Assembly (NCBI GenBank): GCA_016927495.1
Contig: JAFGMP010000109.1
Coordinates: 1 to 41,532 of the forward strand
Direction: 5' to 3'
DNA length: 41,532 bases
Source of the DNA: Candidatus Latescibacterota bacterium
Lineage (GTDB): Bacteria; Latescibacterota; Latescibacteria; Latescibacterales; Latescibacteraceae
The position numbers and the translations under genes were made by a program. Positions 25,427 through 35,045 of this stretch are shown piece by piece; the first letter of the stretch is position 1; every line of letters starts with the position of its first letter. Under the pieces are notes generated by a model that saw nothing but the letters and a program-made list of their open reading frames with translations, made no database searches and was not told the origin of the DNA.

Positions 25427-27183
25427 TCACCCTGAGGGTCAAGCGTTATATCTATCAAACGATCACCATCGAGATCGCAAAGGTTTACTGCAAGTTTTAT
25501 ATCTTCCTTATTTCCGCCTGTTTTTTTAACCTCGATCACAAGAATATTTTCACCTTCGTTAAATTTGAGAAACGGCATGGGTGTGGGATCATAGGGCAGG
25601 GGATCTTCGGGTTTGATTTTATCCGCTCCGTTGAAGAACGACCGTATTTCAGCGCCCTTTGCACCGACAAGCAGTTGCCCGCATAAATCCTTTCTCGGTG
25701 TGTTGATACGCAGCGCAAGATAATACAGTGATCCTTTGCGGGCTTTATCGCTACCCGGCAGGCTGTAGAGTAAATTTTCCTGCAGTTTGAAAGGTTTCGA
25801 TACGTTGATAGTCTCATCGATGACAGCATCGCCATCGATTAAATCCCATTGATTTTTCTCTGTAGTAGTACCAATATGCGGATTTAAATTTGACACATCG
25901 TCGAGGGGGGATTTTAACGGTCCGAGAATAAACCATTTTCTGATACCCCGGGCGAAATATGTTTCTGCCGCTCTGACATAATTATGGCTCAGTTTTTTTA
26001 CCGGTGGGCCGGATATGGTGATTTTGTCGGGATGCCATTCGCCGATTTTTTTCTTGTTAAGTAAGCGGAGAAGGTCATAATCGAGCGGATTGTAACCCAT
26101 GACCATCATAGAGACAGCCTCGGTTGCAACCACATCGCCGCCTGCAATAACTACATTATGATTAAGCCGTACACCGTTCTGACCGTGATGCTGTTGATTG
26201 GTCGACCAGAAGCCTTCAACCACCGCATAATCGGGATTAATTGCGCAGCCAAGATCGGCAACTCCACGAAGAAGCCCCATTTGGCTCCCCTGATGAATTT
26301 TTTGCTTTGAATTGCCGTCACCATATGTTTGCGAATGAATACATCCGACCAGATTTTTCATGCAGAGCGTAACACCGGCACTCGAATGTGTCTTAAGAAC
26401 CGGAACCGAAATGAGAACATCGCAATCCATCACCGTACGCGGCAGATATATACCGCGCCGTTTTGTCCATTCGGTTTCGGAGGTGCCGTCGGGATCACCC
26501 GGTTTGACATACTGTAGAGCACCCGTTCCTGTTTTGTAGGGATCGAAATCGGTGACATAAATCGCTTCATCCTCGTTGAGATCGATTATGTCTATTGTTG
26601 TACCCTGACGTTTGCTGCTCAGGGTTTCTGCAATTTCAACATAGGACATATTGCCGAATGCCTCCCATTTGCAGTGCCATCCGTCCAGAAATTCCTCTTT
26701 TTTGAGTTTCCTTCCCGACGAATACCAGATGGGGCCCTCGGCTATACTGATACGGTGGGGACCAATACGTTCGATAAGATACTCGGCAACAGCTCTGACA
26801 ACCCGGAGATCGGTAACGAGCCACCAGTGTTCGACACCATCGGCATGGAAATCACTCATGGTCACCGGGCAGGTTACGAGATTTGGTTTAATGACTACCC
26901 AACTGTCATGCGATACGATACCGGGGAGATTTCGCTTCGATGTGTCGCGGTCCAATGCAAGCCATACAATTTCCCGAACCTGCTCGTAATCGAGAAGCGA
27001 ATCGAGCGCTTGTGGTTTTGAAAGCGCAGGATCGTTTGAGCCTGCAATACCTACCAAGGCCGATCCTGTCGAGGGTTGTGTCGCTGCGGTCGAAGTATGT
27101 GGATGCGATAAAGTAGTCATCTGTTTCCCTGCAATGAGTGATCCTGTAATTGCAGCTTGTTGAAAAAATGTACGTCGTTTCAT
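25423..27183 (-). CDS. Tat-exported DUF362-domain protein
   Basis: This 586-residue protein begins with a twin-arginine-like signal (KRRTFFQQAAITGSLIAG), so it is probably exported folded. Residues about 90-370 carry the DUF362 domain: DSWVVIKPNLVTCP, DVLISVPVLKTHSSAGVTLCMKNLVGCIHS, and VVIAGGDVVATEAVSMMVMG. The last 170 residues (from near NPHIGTTTEKNQWDL) form a beta-rich extension resembling a carbohydrate-binding or jelly-roll domain. DUF362 proteins are poorly understood; some accompany iron-sulfur enzymes. AGGA lies before the ATG. It appears to be the first gene of a minus-strand run with the SIS lipoproteins and cupins, and a 9-bp inverted repeat about 100 bases upstream may control it. 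Confidence 0.8.
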   Translation of the reverse strand: MKRRTFFQQAAITGSLIAGKQMTTLSHPHTSTAATQPSTGSALVGIAGSNDPALSKPQALDSLLDYEQVREIVWLALDRDTSKRNLPGIVSHDSWVVIKPNLVTCPVTMSDFHADGVEHWWLVTDLRVVRAVAEYLIERIGPHRISIAEGPIWYSSGRKLKKEEFLDGWHCKWEAFGNMSYVEIAETLSSKRQGTTIDIIDLNEDEAIYVTDFDPYKTGTGALQYVKPGDPDGTSETEWTKRRGIYLPRTVMDCDVLISVPVLKTHSSAGVTLCMKNLVGCIHSQTYGDGNSKQKIHQGSQMGLLRGVADLGCAINPDYAVVEGFWSTNQQHHGQNGVRLNHNVVIAGGDVVATEAVSMMVMGYNPLDYDLLRLLNKKKIGEWHPDKITISGPPVKKLSHNYVRAAETYFARGIRKWFILGPLKSPLDDVSNLNPHIGTTTEKNQWDLIDGDAVIDETINVSKPFKLQENLLYSLPGSDKARKGSLYYLALRINTPRKDLCGQLLVGAKGAEIRSFFNGADKIKPEDPLPYDPTPMPFLKFNEGENILVIEVKKTGGNKEDIKLAVNLCDLDGDRLIDITLDPQGE

Positions 27184-27281
27184 TATTAAATCCTTATGAT
27201 ATTACTTTACGGTAAATATTGGATTGTATTAACGCCTGTATTGCTGTCCGGCCGTTTTGTTCAATTGATATTTTTCGTTAA

Positions 27282-27329
27282 TGATTGTTGAAATATTTTG
27301 TAAAAATAAAGAAATTTTCACAACAATCA
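27282..27329. promoter_or_regulatory. 9-bp inverted repeat upstream of the DUF362/SIS gene run
   Basis: TGATTGTTG (27282-27290) and CAACAATCA (27321-27329) are perfect inverted copies 30 bases apart, in an AT-rich stretch 99-146 bases before the DUF362 start. The spacing suits two half-sites on roughly the same helix face or a looped operator. No regulator gene is nearby. Confidence 0.35.
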
Positions 27330-27394
27330 AACTTCATTTTGTTTTTTTAAAGAGGAATCGGAGTTTTTAATTGCATTCATCAAAGAAACATATT

Positions 27395-27429
27395 AAAAAA
27401 ATCCCGGAAAGTGATCAATCCGGGATTTT
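27395..27429 (-). terminator. terminator after the processing-protease gene
   Basis: AAAATCCCGGA and TCCGGGATTTT form perfect 11-bp arms around a 10-base loop, with a T run on the minus strand. It lies 35 bases beyond the stop of the S41 peptidase gene and so closes the glycan/protease operon. The reverse side also ends in TTTT, so weak action in the other direction is possible. Confidence 0.85.
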
Positions 27430-27463
27430 GCTTTAAAACTTTATGAATAGTATTGGAACCGTT

Positions 27464-29200
27464 TTATAAATCTCCGATGGCAAGACGTCTTGTTAACAGA
27501 TCGGATGCTTCATCGAAGTACGATAATGACGTTATAAGTTCGGTATCATCAGTATGCCATATTCTGTACCGCGCTTCAGATCCCCAGATCATACGGGCAA
27601 TTTCCTGTTTGATCTCACGTTCGATAAAATGACTGCTGATCTGGAATAGTGATTCATCAAGATCGATTCCCGCCTCACGGAAGCTGTTTAAAACGATATT
27701 CCGGGAGTTTTCTTCAATGTTATGTTTCTGAAGCAGTTCCTCCAATTCCTTTTTTAACGGAGAAACATCATCTTTTATATTTTCATTATATTTCAATGCA
27801 AATTCTTTGAAACGGTCTAATTCTGCTTCAGGTATATTGTATTGCAGTAAAAAATCTTCAAAATACTTAGGGATATCATTATGTTTGAGCAGATAATCAT
27901 CTGCAAATTCAAAAAATACATGAGTTGAACGAAGGTTTCTCTCCAGGGTATTTAACCGTTGTGACGGTTCGATTGTGACGTCGGGAGTGATGCCTCCACC
28001 ACCATAGACCTTACGTCCGAGATCGGTAAAATATATCGGCCGGCCGGCTTTTGATGAGTCAGCCGCATTCGGATCGATATCGTCGAGTCCTTCTTTGATA
28101 TATTGATCTTTACCATTATCATAGGGTCTCTGGATTAATCTGTCGGAGGGAGTATAATAGCGGGCCACTGACAGCACCAGAGTTCCGAAGTCTTTTTGGG
28201 TGAGGCTGTTTCTCAGCGGATATTGATTCATAACAAGTCCTTTGCCGAACGATGTTTGTCCGACTATAAGGGCACGGTCATGATCCTGAAGAGCACCGGA
28301 TACAATTTCCGAAGCCGAAGCCGACCCGTGGTTAATCATGACAATCAAAGGAATATCACAATAGCTCTGATTATCGCCATAATCTCGGGCTTCCCATACT
28401 TTATCTTCCTCTTTTTGCTTTCCTTTTGTGTAAACAATGACACCCTTGTTTATGAAAAAATTTACCACTCCGACCGCTGCATCAAGGGAGCCGCCCGAAT
28501 TATTGCGAAGGTCTAAAATCAGGCGCCTCATTCCCATCGCTTTTAGTTTTGACAAAGCGTTACCGACATCATTTTGGGTATTTATGGTAAACCGTGTCAG
28601 AGCAATATAACCGGTAGTATCATCTATCATATATGAATGTGATACACTGTCCAGGTTTATACTTTCACGGGTTATGGTGAATTTAAGCAGTTTTTCTTCG
28701 CCCGGTCTTTCGACATGTACGTTCACTTTCGAACCCGGTTCACCCCGTAGCTTTTCCCTGACAGTTTCTTCATCAATTCCGATGGCGTCTTTATCGTCAA
28801 TTTTAACAATTCTATCTCTTGATATGATACCTGCTTTCTCTGAAGGCCCGCCTGTTATTGACTCGATCACCGTAATCTTATCATCGAGCAATGCAAACGT
28901 TATTCCGACTCCCTGGAAGTTTCCTCTGATTTTTTCAGTGAATTCCTCAGCTTTATTTTTTGGTAAAAAACTTGAATGAGGATCGAGTTTTTTTATCATA
29001 CCATCAATAGCGCCCTGGTATAACTCAGAACCGCTGATCGTATCAACATAAGCCTCCCTTACCACTTTAAGAAAGGCATTTTCAAGCTGGAAAATATCCA
29101 TAAAATCCGAAGGATAATCCTGGCTTTTAACATTCTGCGGAAATACTGCCAAGAACAGCAACACAATTAAAATACTTATGTTAAATGAAATTTTTCTCAT
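27464..29200 (-). CDS. C-terminal processing peptidase (S41, CtpA/Prc type)
   Basis: This 578-residue periplasmic serine protease has a signal peptide (residues 1-26), then a PDZ domain around 95-175 (GNFQGVGITFALLDDKITVIESI), then the S41 catalytic domain. The Ser-Lys dyad is seen as Ser295 in HGSASASEIVSG and Lys320 in TSFGKGLV, 25 residues apart as in E. coli Prc. About 190 extra residues follow, Glu/Lys-rich and helical, ending in the ARMIWGSEARYR region common to FCB-type CtpA proteins. It degrades or trims periplasmic proteins from their C-termini. It is the last gene of the glycosyltransferase run, 18 bases after the preceding gene. Confidence 0.93.
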   Translation of the reverse strand: MRKISFNISILIVLLFLAVFPQNVKSQDYPSDFMDIFQLENAFLKVVREAYVDTISGSELYQGAIDGMIKKLDPHSSFLPKNKAEEFTEKIRGNFQGVGITFALLDDKITVIESITGGPSEKAGIISRDRIVKIDDKDAIGIDEETVREKLRGEPGSKVNVHVERPGEEKLLKFTITRESINLDSVSHSYMIDDTTGYIALTRFTINTQNDVGNALSKLKAMGMRRLILDLRNNSGGSLDAAVGVVNFFINKGVIVYTKGKQKEEDKVWEARDYGDNQSYCDIPLIVMINHGSASASEIVSGALQDHDRALIVGQTSFGKGLVMNQYPLRNSLTQKDFGTLVLSVARYYTPSDRLIQRPYDNGKDQYIKEGLDDIDPNAADSSKAGRPIYFTDLGRKVYGGGGITPDVTIEPSQRLNTLERNLRSTHVFFEFADDYLLKHNDIPKYFEDFLLQYNIPEAELDRFKEFALKYNENIKDDVSPLKKELEELLQKHNIEENSRNIVLNSFREAGIDLDESLFQISSHFIEREIKQEIARMIWGSEARYRIWHTDDTELITSLSYFDEASDLLTRRLAIGDL

Positions 29201-29218
29201 GTTAAAAACTCCTGTTGT

Positions 29219-30844
29219 TTAAATTACTTTTCCCGGCAGAATATCGATTAATGTTATTTGCTCATGCAATTCTTTTGTGGCATCGTGATCAGGAATTTCA
29301 GGTACAAATTTAAATTCAGGCCTTTTCAACGTTCCGATTTTACGACCTATACTTAATATTTTTGAATATGGAAGGCTTGATCCTGCCATGATTGCCACAT
29401 CGATCGAATATTCATGCATAATATCCGATAATTCATTTATCAGACCCAATATATGTAAACCATCAACTTCTCTGCCTCTTATTGCTCCAGGTGTTGTTTC
29501 AATACATCCTATTAAGTCGTACGACGAGTATTTTGAATTTTTAAAAACATTACGTAATGTTACCGCATCCGATATCGAACCGACAATAATTGCACGTTTT
29601 ACTCTTATTACTGCTTTTCCGGAATATAATTCTTCAAAAACAAAACGCCATCCTGAAATAAATATTGTATTAAAGCCCCAGGAATAAAACGACGCAAGAC
29701 GCGAAAAGTTGTATTCTTTTATAAAATTTACAATAAAAATATTAAATAGGAAACCAATAAATACACCGAGAAGGGCACGTTCGCTGCTATTTCGGTATCT
29801 GTGGTATATTCCGAGGAAGTAAAATGTAGTCATGTAAAGCATCGAATATACAACGAAAATACTTACCCATTGCACATTGGAATATTCCGGAGCATTATCG
29901 AGAGAAATATTAAATCGCATGAATATTCCAAGTACAAGTGAAATATTCAAAAGAACCAAATCCCTGATAGGTTCGCGTGTGTTTTTAAGAAGATTTATAC
30001 CATAGACACAGCCCATTACCGCATATATAGCGGTTATTAGCAACCATCGCGGGAAATGTAGCTTTGATTCTTTTGAATGATGTTTGTCTACAAAAATCTG
30101 CATCGCATCATAAAATACCCGAACACTTTTCAATGAAGGGACCGTTTTTGTGCTTTCACCCTTGAAATGAATAATTTCAGTCCATGGGACATAGTAAATT
30201 TTCCAGCCCGCCTGTTTGATTCGGTAACACAGATCAAGATCCTCACCATACATAAAAAAGTCTTCATCGAAAAAACCGACTTCAGTTAATGTTTGCTTTC
30301 TCAGCATCATAAATGATCCTGAAATCGCATCAACTTCGGTTAATGAATCAGGATCGAGGTATGTGAGATTATATGCTCCGAATGTTTTTGATTTTGGGAA
30401 TAAATTTGAAAGACCGACCATTTTAAAAAATGCACCACCCGGAGTGGGAAATCCACGTCTGCATGCAAGCTGAAGTGAGCCGTCGGGATTGATGACTTTA
30501 CATCCTGCCGCACCGGTTTCAGGATGACTGTCGAGAAAATCGATCATTATACGCAGGGTATCATGACTCAGGACGGTATCGGGATTCAGTATCAATATAT
30601 ATTTTCCGGAGGCCAGTTTCAGAGCCTGGTTATTCGCCCTGCCGAATCCGAGATTTACTTTATTTTCAATAAGTTTAACCGAGGGATGTTTCGATTTTAC
30701 AATGGATACGCTGTCATCCGAGGATGCGTTATCCACAACAAAAATTTCATATTTAGTATTTCTGGCTGCATCCTTTACTGTTGTCAGCGCCTGATCAAGG
30801 AAGGATGAAACGTTGTAACTCACTATGATAACGGAAATATCCAT
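29219..30844 (-). CDS. GT2 glycosyltransferase fused to a membrane/Rossmann module like the N-terminus of polyprenyl-phosphate sugar transferases
   Basis: This 541-residue protein begins with a rhamnosyltransferase-like GT2 domain (residues 1-260): VDNASSDDS, NPDT at 87-90 as the metal site, and DFFMYGEDLDLCYR with the catalytic-base region near Glu201-Asp202. Residues about 295-405 form four membrane helices. Residues 416-541 (RAIIVGSISDAVTLRNVF and on) look like the CoA-binding-like Rossmann domain found before the catalytic domain of WbaP-type initiating transferases, but the phosphoglycosyltransferase domain itself is absent. The fusion may anchor the GT2 to a lipid-linked acceptor or regulate it. 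The ATG overlaps the TAA of the preceding DPM1-like gene (TAATG). Confidence 0.8.
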   Translation of the reverse strand: MDISVIIVSYNVSSFLDQALTTVKDAARNTKYEIFVVDNASSDDSVSIVKSKHPSVKLIENKVNLGFGRANNQALKLASGKYILILNPDTVLSHDTLRIMIDFLDSHPETGAAGCKVINPDGSLQLACRRGFPTPGGAFFKMVGLSNLFPKSKTFGAYNLTYLDPDSLTEVDAISGSFMMLRKQTLTEVGFFDEDFFMYGEDLDLCYRIKQAGWKIYYVPWTEIIHFKGESTKTVPSLKSVRVFYDAMQIFVDKHHSKESKLHFPRWLLITAIYAVMGCVYGINLLKNTREPIRDLVLLNISLVLGIFMRFNISLDNAPEYSNVQWVSIFVVYSMLYMTTFYFLGIYHRYRNSSERALLGVFIGFLFNIFIVNFIKEYNFSRLASFYSWGFNTIFISGWRFVFEELYSGKAVIRVKRAIIVGSISDAVTLRNVFKNSKYSSYDLIGCIETTPGAIRGREVDGLHILGLINELSDIMHEYSIDVAIMAGSSLPYSKILSIGRKIGTLKRPEFKFVPEIPDHDATKELHEQITLIDILPGKVI

Positions 30845-31557
30845 TACAGTTTTCCGATCAATTTAAGAAACCTGAGTTTCCATACTATCCATGCCGCTTC
30901 ACGGGCAATGCCGAATGACATTTTCGACGTCCCTTTTGTACGGTCATAAAAAACAATTGGAATTTCAACTATTTTAAATCCTTTTGCCGCAGCACGCATA
31001 GACATTTCAATCTGAAATGCATATCCGGTGCTTCTCACCTTATCGAGGTCGATCGATTCGAGAACATCACGGCGGTAACATTTAAAGCCACCGGTAGCAT
31101 CGCGAATGGGCAAACCGGTCACCGCCATCGAGTAACGATTGGCAAAATATGATATTAGAAGTCTGCCAAGGGGCCAGTTGATGACATTAACGCCGGTAAT
31201 ATACCGTGAGCCGAGAACGAGATCGGCTTCTTTGATTGCCCCCATAAAATCGTGAAGATAACAGGGCCTGTGCGAAAAATCGGCATCCATTTCGAAAAAA
31301 AGGTCATAATTATGTTTCAAACCCCACCTGAAACCTGCTATATAAGCCGGGCCGAGACCCTTTTTTTCCTCGCGGTGAAGTACATGAATCCTTTTATCTT
31401 CATCGGAAAGGTTTTCGGCAATATTACCTGTACCGTCCGGCGAGTTATCATCGACAACCAGAATTTCGAAATCATACGGCAATTCGAGAATCGCCTGAGT
31501 TATTTCAACGATGTTTTCATTTTCGTTGTATGTGGGGATTATTATGAGTGCTTTCAT
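30844..31557 (-). CDS. polyprenol-phosphate mannose synthase (DPM1-like GT2)
   Basis: This 237-residue soluble GT2 enzyme closely follows the DPM1 pattern: IIPTYNENENI, VVDDNSPDGTG, Asp91-Ala-Asp93 (MDADFSH) for the nucleotide metal, GLPIRDATGGFKCYRR and RTKGTSKMSFGIAREA. It should move a mannose or other hexose from a nucleotide sugar to polyprenyl phosphate at the cytosolic face, giving a donor for membrane-embedded GT-C enzymes such as the YfhO protein encoded next to it. No membrane segment is present. The stop overlaps the next start by one base. Confidence 0.9.
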   Translation of the reverse strand: MKALIIIPTYNENENIVEITQAILELPYDFEILVVDDNSPDGTGNIAENLSDEDKRIHVLHREEKKGLGPAYIAGFRWGLKHNYDLFFEMDADFSHRPCYLHDFMGAIKEADLVLGSRYITGVNVINWPLGRLLISYFANRYSMAVTGLPIRDATGGFKCYRRDVLESIDLDKVRSTGYAFQIEMSMRAAAKGFKIVEIPIVFYDRTKGTSKMSFGIAREAAWIVWKLRFLKLIGKL

Positions 31558-31603
31558 AACTATAAATCCGGTTAGTTTATTTTGATAAAAATTTCATACC
31601 TTT

Positions 31604-34129
31604 TTATTTTTTCTTTAATGCATACTGTACTCCCGGTACGGCAAGAGCTACAACCACAATCAGCAGCGCTGTGAGGGTCATTTTTTTACCGGTTGCATAA
31701 GGACCTGACCGGAATTCAAAGGTTACTTCGTAATTCCCTTCAGGAAACGGTATCGCCATAAACGTACCGTAGGCTTTGGAAATCTCCACCTGCTGCTTAT
31801 CAATATACGCTTTCCAATAGGGCACAAAGTTTTCGGATAAAACAAGGTATCCGGGTTTAGCTGATCCTGCAATAATTTCTATCCCTGACTTGGTATATGT
31901 AATGTTTTCGACACGGGCCAAAATCGTATCGGATTCCGTCTGCTGTACCGGTAATTCATTTCCTTTGTCAATAATGACGATTTTTGCAGGATCAAATGTG
32001 CTGTCTTTTAGCATTTCCACCGCAAGGGTATCGTTGGGTTCCACAATACTTCCGTAAACGATACGGGCACGATCCAATCCCGAGGGATTTTCAAGCAGTT
32101 CTATGCCGCTGTTTGTGGGAAACGGAATATACCTGACACCGGCAATCTTAAGAAAATTATTGTCGATGATTTTTTCCGGATTAAACTCATTATTACCAAG
32201 CCACAAAGACAGATAATTAGGCATAGATCTGCCGCCGGTATACAGTTCATAACTCTGTAGCTCGTTGTTGTGGTGTCCGTCCGCCGCCTGGATGCCGAAC
32301 ATTGCATAATAATTGGGACTCCGCATTCTGGCCGCCTGCATTATTAACCCAAGGATTCTGAACGGTTTCCGGTCTGCCATCTTGCTTTTAATTTCCGATA
32401 CTTCAGCGCCGGGGGCGATTGCGTTATTTGTCGAAGGATCAAGTACTTTTATAAAGCGGCTGTTTACAATTGTCTCGTCAACGAAAGCGATCAATCCGAC
32501 CAGTACCACCAGCGCGGGTATCCCTATTTTTTGCGACAAAAACATCCATAAACCAAGCAGGCAAACAGTCACGAACAATAAAGCCTTCCACATATCACGG
32601 ATAACGGACGGAATATTGTCCTTCATAGTGGTTTTGGCTGATTCCGCATTTCTATACATCATGACAACCGTGCTCTGTTCGCTTCCCTGCATACTGGCTG
32701 CCCTGTGATATTCTTCGATACGTGAATCGGATATATCACGATATACTGTGTTGCGCCAGATGTCGAAAAGGCCGTTTGCCGCCAGACTTGAAAACAGCGT
32801 GATGACAATGAGTCCGCCGACCGCATACAGTATTCTTTTGTCGCCGGATTTAAATGTTGTCTTCCGCTCGAAAAATGAACCTAAATATGAAGCTGCCATA
32901 ACACATGCGGAGAATAGAAAAAGAAATATCATCATACTCGGTGCACGGAAGTTTTTTATACCCGGCACCAAAGCATAAAACAGACGGTAGATCGGTGTAG
33001 TGGCGCCAAGAGAGTAGATGAGTGACAACAGGGCAAGACCCAGAAAAAAATACATCCGTCTGTTACGGTACGTCAGTAATGCCAACGCCGCCAGAAGAAT
33101 GGGAAGGATGCCGTGATATTCGGTGTTGAGCTTAAAGGGATTTCTTCCCCAGTAGGTGGTTTTTGTCAGGTTACCGATACCGCCCTCAAAGCCGGGAAAA
33201 GCGGGAATGACCATGCCCATGGCCTCTTCCGGGTGCATCGCCCATGATGTGGCATAGTCATATCCTGTTCGTTCCTCACCTGACCGGACGGACTGGGATG
33301 TCGTAAATTTGTAGGAGGGGAAAAGCTGTACCGCACCGAGCATTACGGCAATAATAACGGCAGCACCAAAAAAGGCTGTTTTAATAGCTTTTTTATTTCG
33401 GGTTTCTTCAGGTGAGAAAAATAAGCGGAAAAAGAAATACAGCCCAAGCGCCCAGTATGAATAATATGCCATCTGAATATGGGATGTCAGAATCAAAAGC
33501 CCCATGACTGCGCCTAATCCGGCAAAGGTATAATACTTCGGTTTATTCATGCCGCTTTCGAGCAGTGCGAAAGCCAGGGGCAGAAAAGCGATCACATACA
33601 TTTTGGCGTCATGGCCGGAATAGAGCAGGGTCACGAATGACGGCGCCAGCATATACATCAAACCACCGAGAAATGCCGCCTCACGGCGAACCTTGAGCGT
33701 TCTGAGGAATATATACATGAACACACCGGCGAGAAAGACATGCCAGACCAGTTTATGTCCGAGCGCGCGTGTCAATGGCATAAAGAATTTCAGCCATGCA
33801 CCGGGGTAAAATGTGTCGCCGTGCATCGCATCTATAAATGGCATTCCGCCGAGTATAAGGGGGTTCCACTTTGGAATACCACCGAACTGTGCATGAAAGT
33901 CTTTATAGTACTGTCTCGTATAGATACCGTCTGGTATGGTGTCGCTGCCGAACAGCATGACATCGTTAAACAAAAACGAGCGAAAGAGAATAATAGTGGC
34001 GATAAAATATACAGCGAAAAATATCCATTTGGCTTTATCGCCGGAAATCAGTTCGGCAAACGAAGATGTATTTCCGGAAATAGGAGTATTGGAATGTTTA
34101 ACCGTTTGTCGTTGTTTTTTCTTTGCCAT
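31604..34129 (-). CDS. YfhO-family multi-pass membrane protein (GT-C type)
   Basis: This is a very hydrophobic protein of about 841 residues with roughly 12-13 membrane helices. ATG 34129 (MAKKKQRQ) gives a basic cytosolic start; a longer frame to 34168 runs deeper into the neighbouring gene. The first periplasmic loop GGMPFIDAMHGDTFYPGAWL and the C-terminal VPYWKAYIDKQQVE ... GNYEVTFEFRSGP are typical of YfhO proteins. Members are thought to transfer sugars from polyprenyl-phosphate donors to cell-envelope polymers. Its start overlaps the end of the flippase-like gene by 32 bases. With the DPM1-like gene beside it, a lipid-sugar-dependent glycosylation step is likely. Confidence 0.85.
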   Translation of the reverse strand: MAKKKQRQTVKHSNTPISGNTSSFAELISGDKAKWIFFAVYFIATIILFRSFLFNDVMLFGSDTIPDGIYTRQYYKDFHAQFGGIPKWNPLILGGMPFIDAMHGDTFYPGAWLKFFMPLTRALGHKLVWHVFLAGVFMYIFLRTLKVRREAAFLGGLMYMLAPSFVTLLYSGHDAKMYVIAFLPLAFALLESGMNKPKYYTFAGLGAVMGLLILTSHIQMAYYSYWALGLYFFFRLFFSPEETRNKKAIKTAFFGAAVIIAVMLGAVQLFPSYKFTTSQSVRSGEERTGYDYATSWAMHPEEAMGMVIPAFPGFEGGIGNLTKTTYWGRNPFKLNTEYHGILPILLAALALLTYRNRRMYFFLGLALLSLIYSLGATTPIYRLFYALVPGIKNFRAPSMMIFLFLFSACVMAASYLGSFFERKTTFKSGDKRILYAVGGLIVITLFSSLAANGLFDIWRNTVYRDISDSRIEEYHRAASMQGSEQSTVVMMYRNAESAKTTMKDNIPSVIRDMWKALLFVTVCLLGLWMFLSQKIGIPALVVLVGLIAFVDETIVNSRFIKVLDPSTNNAIAPGAEVSEIKSKMADRKPFRILGLIMQAARMRSPNYYAMFGIQAADGHHNNELQSYELYTGGRSMPNYLSLWLGNNEFNPEKIIDNNFLKIAGVRYIPFPTNSGIELLENPSGLDRARIVYGSIVEPNDTLAVEMLKDSTFDPAKIVIIDKGNELPVQQTESDTILARVENITYTKSGIEIIAGSAKPGYLVLSENFVPYWKAYIDKQQVEISKAYGTFMAIPFPEGNYEVTFEFRSGPYATGKKMTLTALLIVVVALAVPGVQYALKKK

Positions 34130-35045
34130 AATGCAGTAAACCCTTTCCAAATAATACCGGAACCACACAAGCTATTTCAACAAAGGTAATCATCAACCTT
34201 AACGATACAGAGAGCACGGCAGCCACTCCTGCAGGCACATAACCGGTGAGCAGAACAGTCAGTATACTTTCACGAACGCCGATGCCGCCGGGAGCGAAAA
34301 AAGCGATATATCCCAGGATGTAGGCTACGGCATAAGTCCCTGTCAGATACAGGGGATTAATGGTTGTGCTTCCGGTTACAGCCGATATAAAAAGCCGGAA
34401 CGATCCTCCGAAAATAAACCACGAACACAGGTACAGGAATGTAATCCTTATCGCAGTCGGGGTTTTGTATTTGATGGAGATTTGTGATCTCCCCATTTTT
34501 TTCAGGAGGAAGTTGAGCGACCATTCAAGGTTTCGGGGCATCATGAATACCGGAACAAGCACAATCAGTAATGGTAATGCCCACAACACCTGAAATCTCC
34601 CGTCATATGTGCCTTTAAATATAAGAAAAAGAATCAAAAACACAAATGAAGATAGAATGGAATATGCCTGTGCGCATATCGCCGATGTTCCTGCAACAAC
34701 ACCGGGTATGCCCGATTTGCCCGCCATGTAAGCGATACCCGCGATTGTCCATAGTTTGCCGGGGATGTATCTTCCCAGATTACCGATAAAGTATATGTTC
34801 CATGCTTCACTGTACGGCACAGTATATCCGAGGGCTTTGAGAACAACGCTCCATATCCATACGAGAAACGCATACCCACAGCAAAATCCCAAAAATGATA
34901 CCATAAGGTACAGGGGATTTATGTGCCAGTTAAATGATTGAATCGCTTTCCAATCTTTAATTACCATTTTGGTTATGAAAAAAATAACTGTCAGGACAGC
35001 AATTATTTTCAGCGGAAGCGATAATTTTTTTATATGCGTATTCAT
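34098..35045 (-). CDS. flippase-like membrane protein (LPG synthase TM/UPF0104 family)
   Basis: This 315-residue protein has about eight membrane helices. The hallmark FFAPGGIGVRESILTVLL near residue 250, followed by a helix with SLRLMITFVEI, is typical of the lysylphosphatidylglycerol-synthase-TM/UPF0104 group. Members next to GT2 and GT4 genes are usually taken to move lipid-linked sugars or to assist envelope glycosylation; the direct activity is unproven. The ATG overlaps the stop of the GT4 gene (ATGA) and its tail overlaps the YfhO start. Confidence 0.88.
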   Translation of the reverse strand: MNTHIKKLSLPLKIIAVLTVIFFITKMVIKDWKAIQSFNWHINPLYLMVSFLGFCCGYAFLVWIWSVVLKALGYTVPYSEAWNIYFIGNLGRYIPGKLWTIAGIAYMAGKSGIPGVVAGTSAICAQAYSILSSFVFLILFLIFKGTYDGRFQVLWALPLLIVLVPVFMMPRNLEWSLNFLLKKMGRSQISIKYKTPTAIRITFLYLCSWFIFGGSFRLFISAVTGSTTINPLYLTGTYAVAYILGYIAFFAPGGIGVRESILTVLLTGYVPAGVAAVLSVSLRLMITFVEIACVVPVLFGKGLLHYGKEKTTTNG

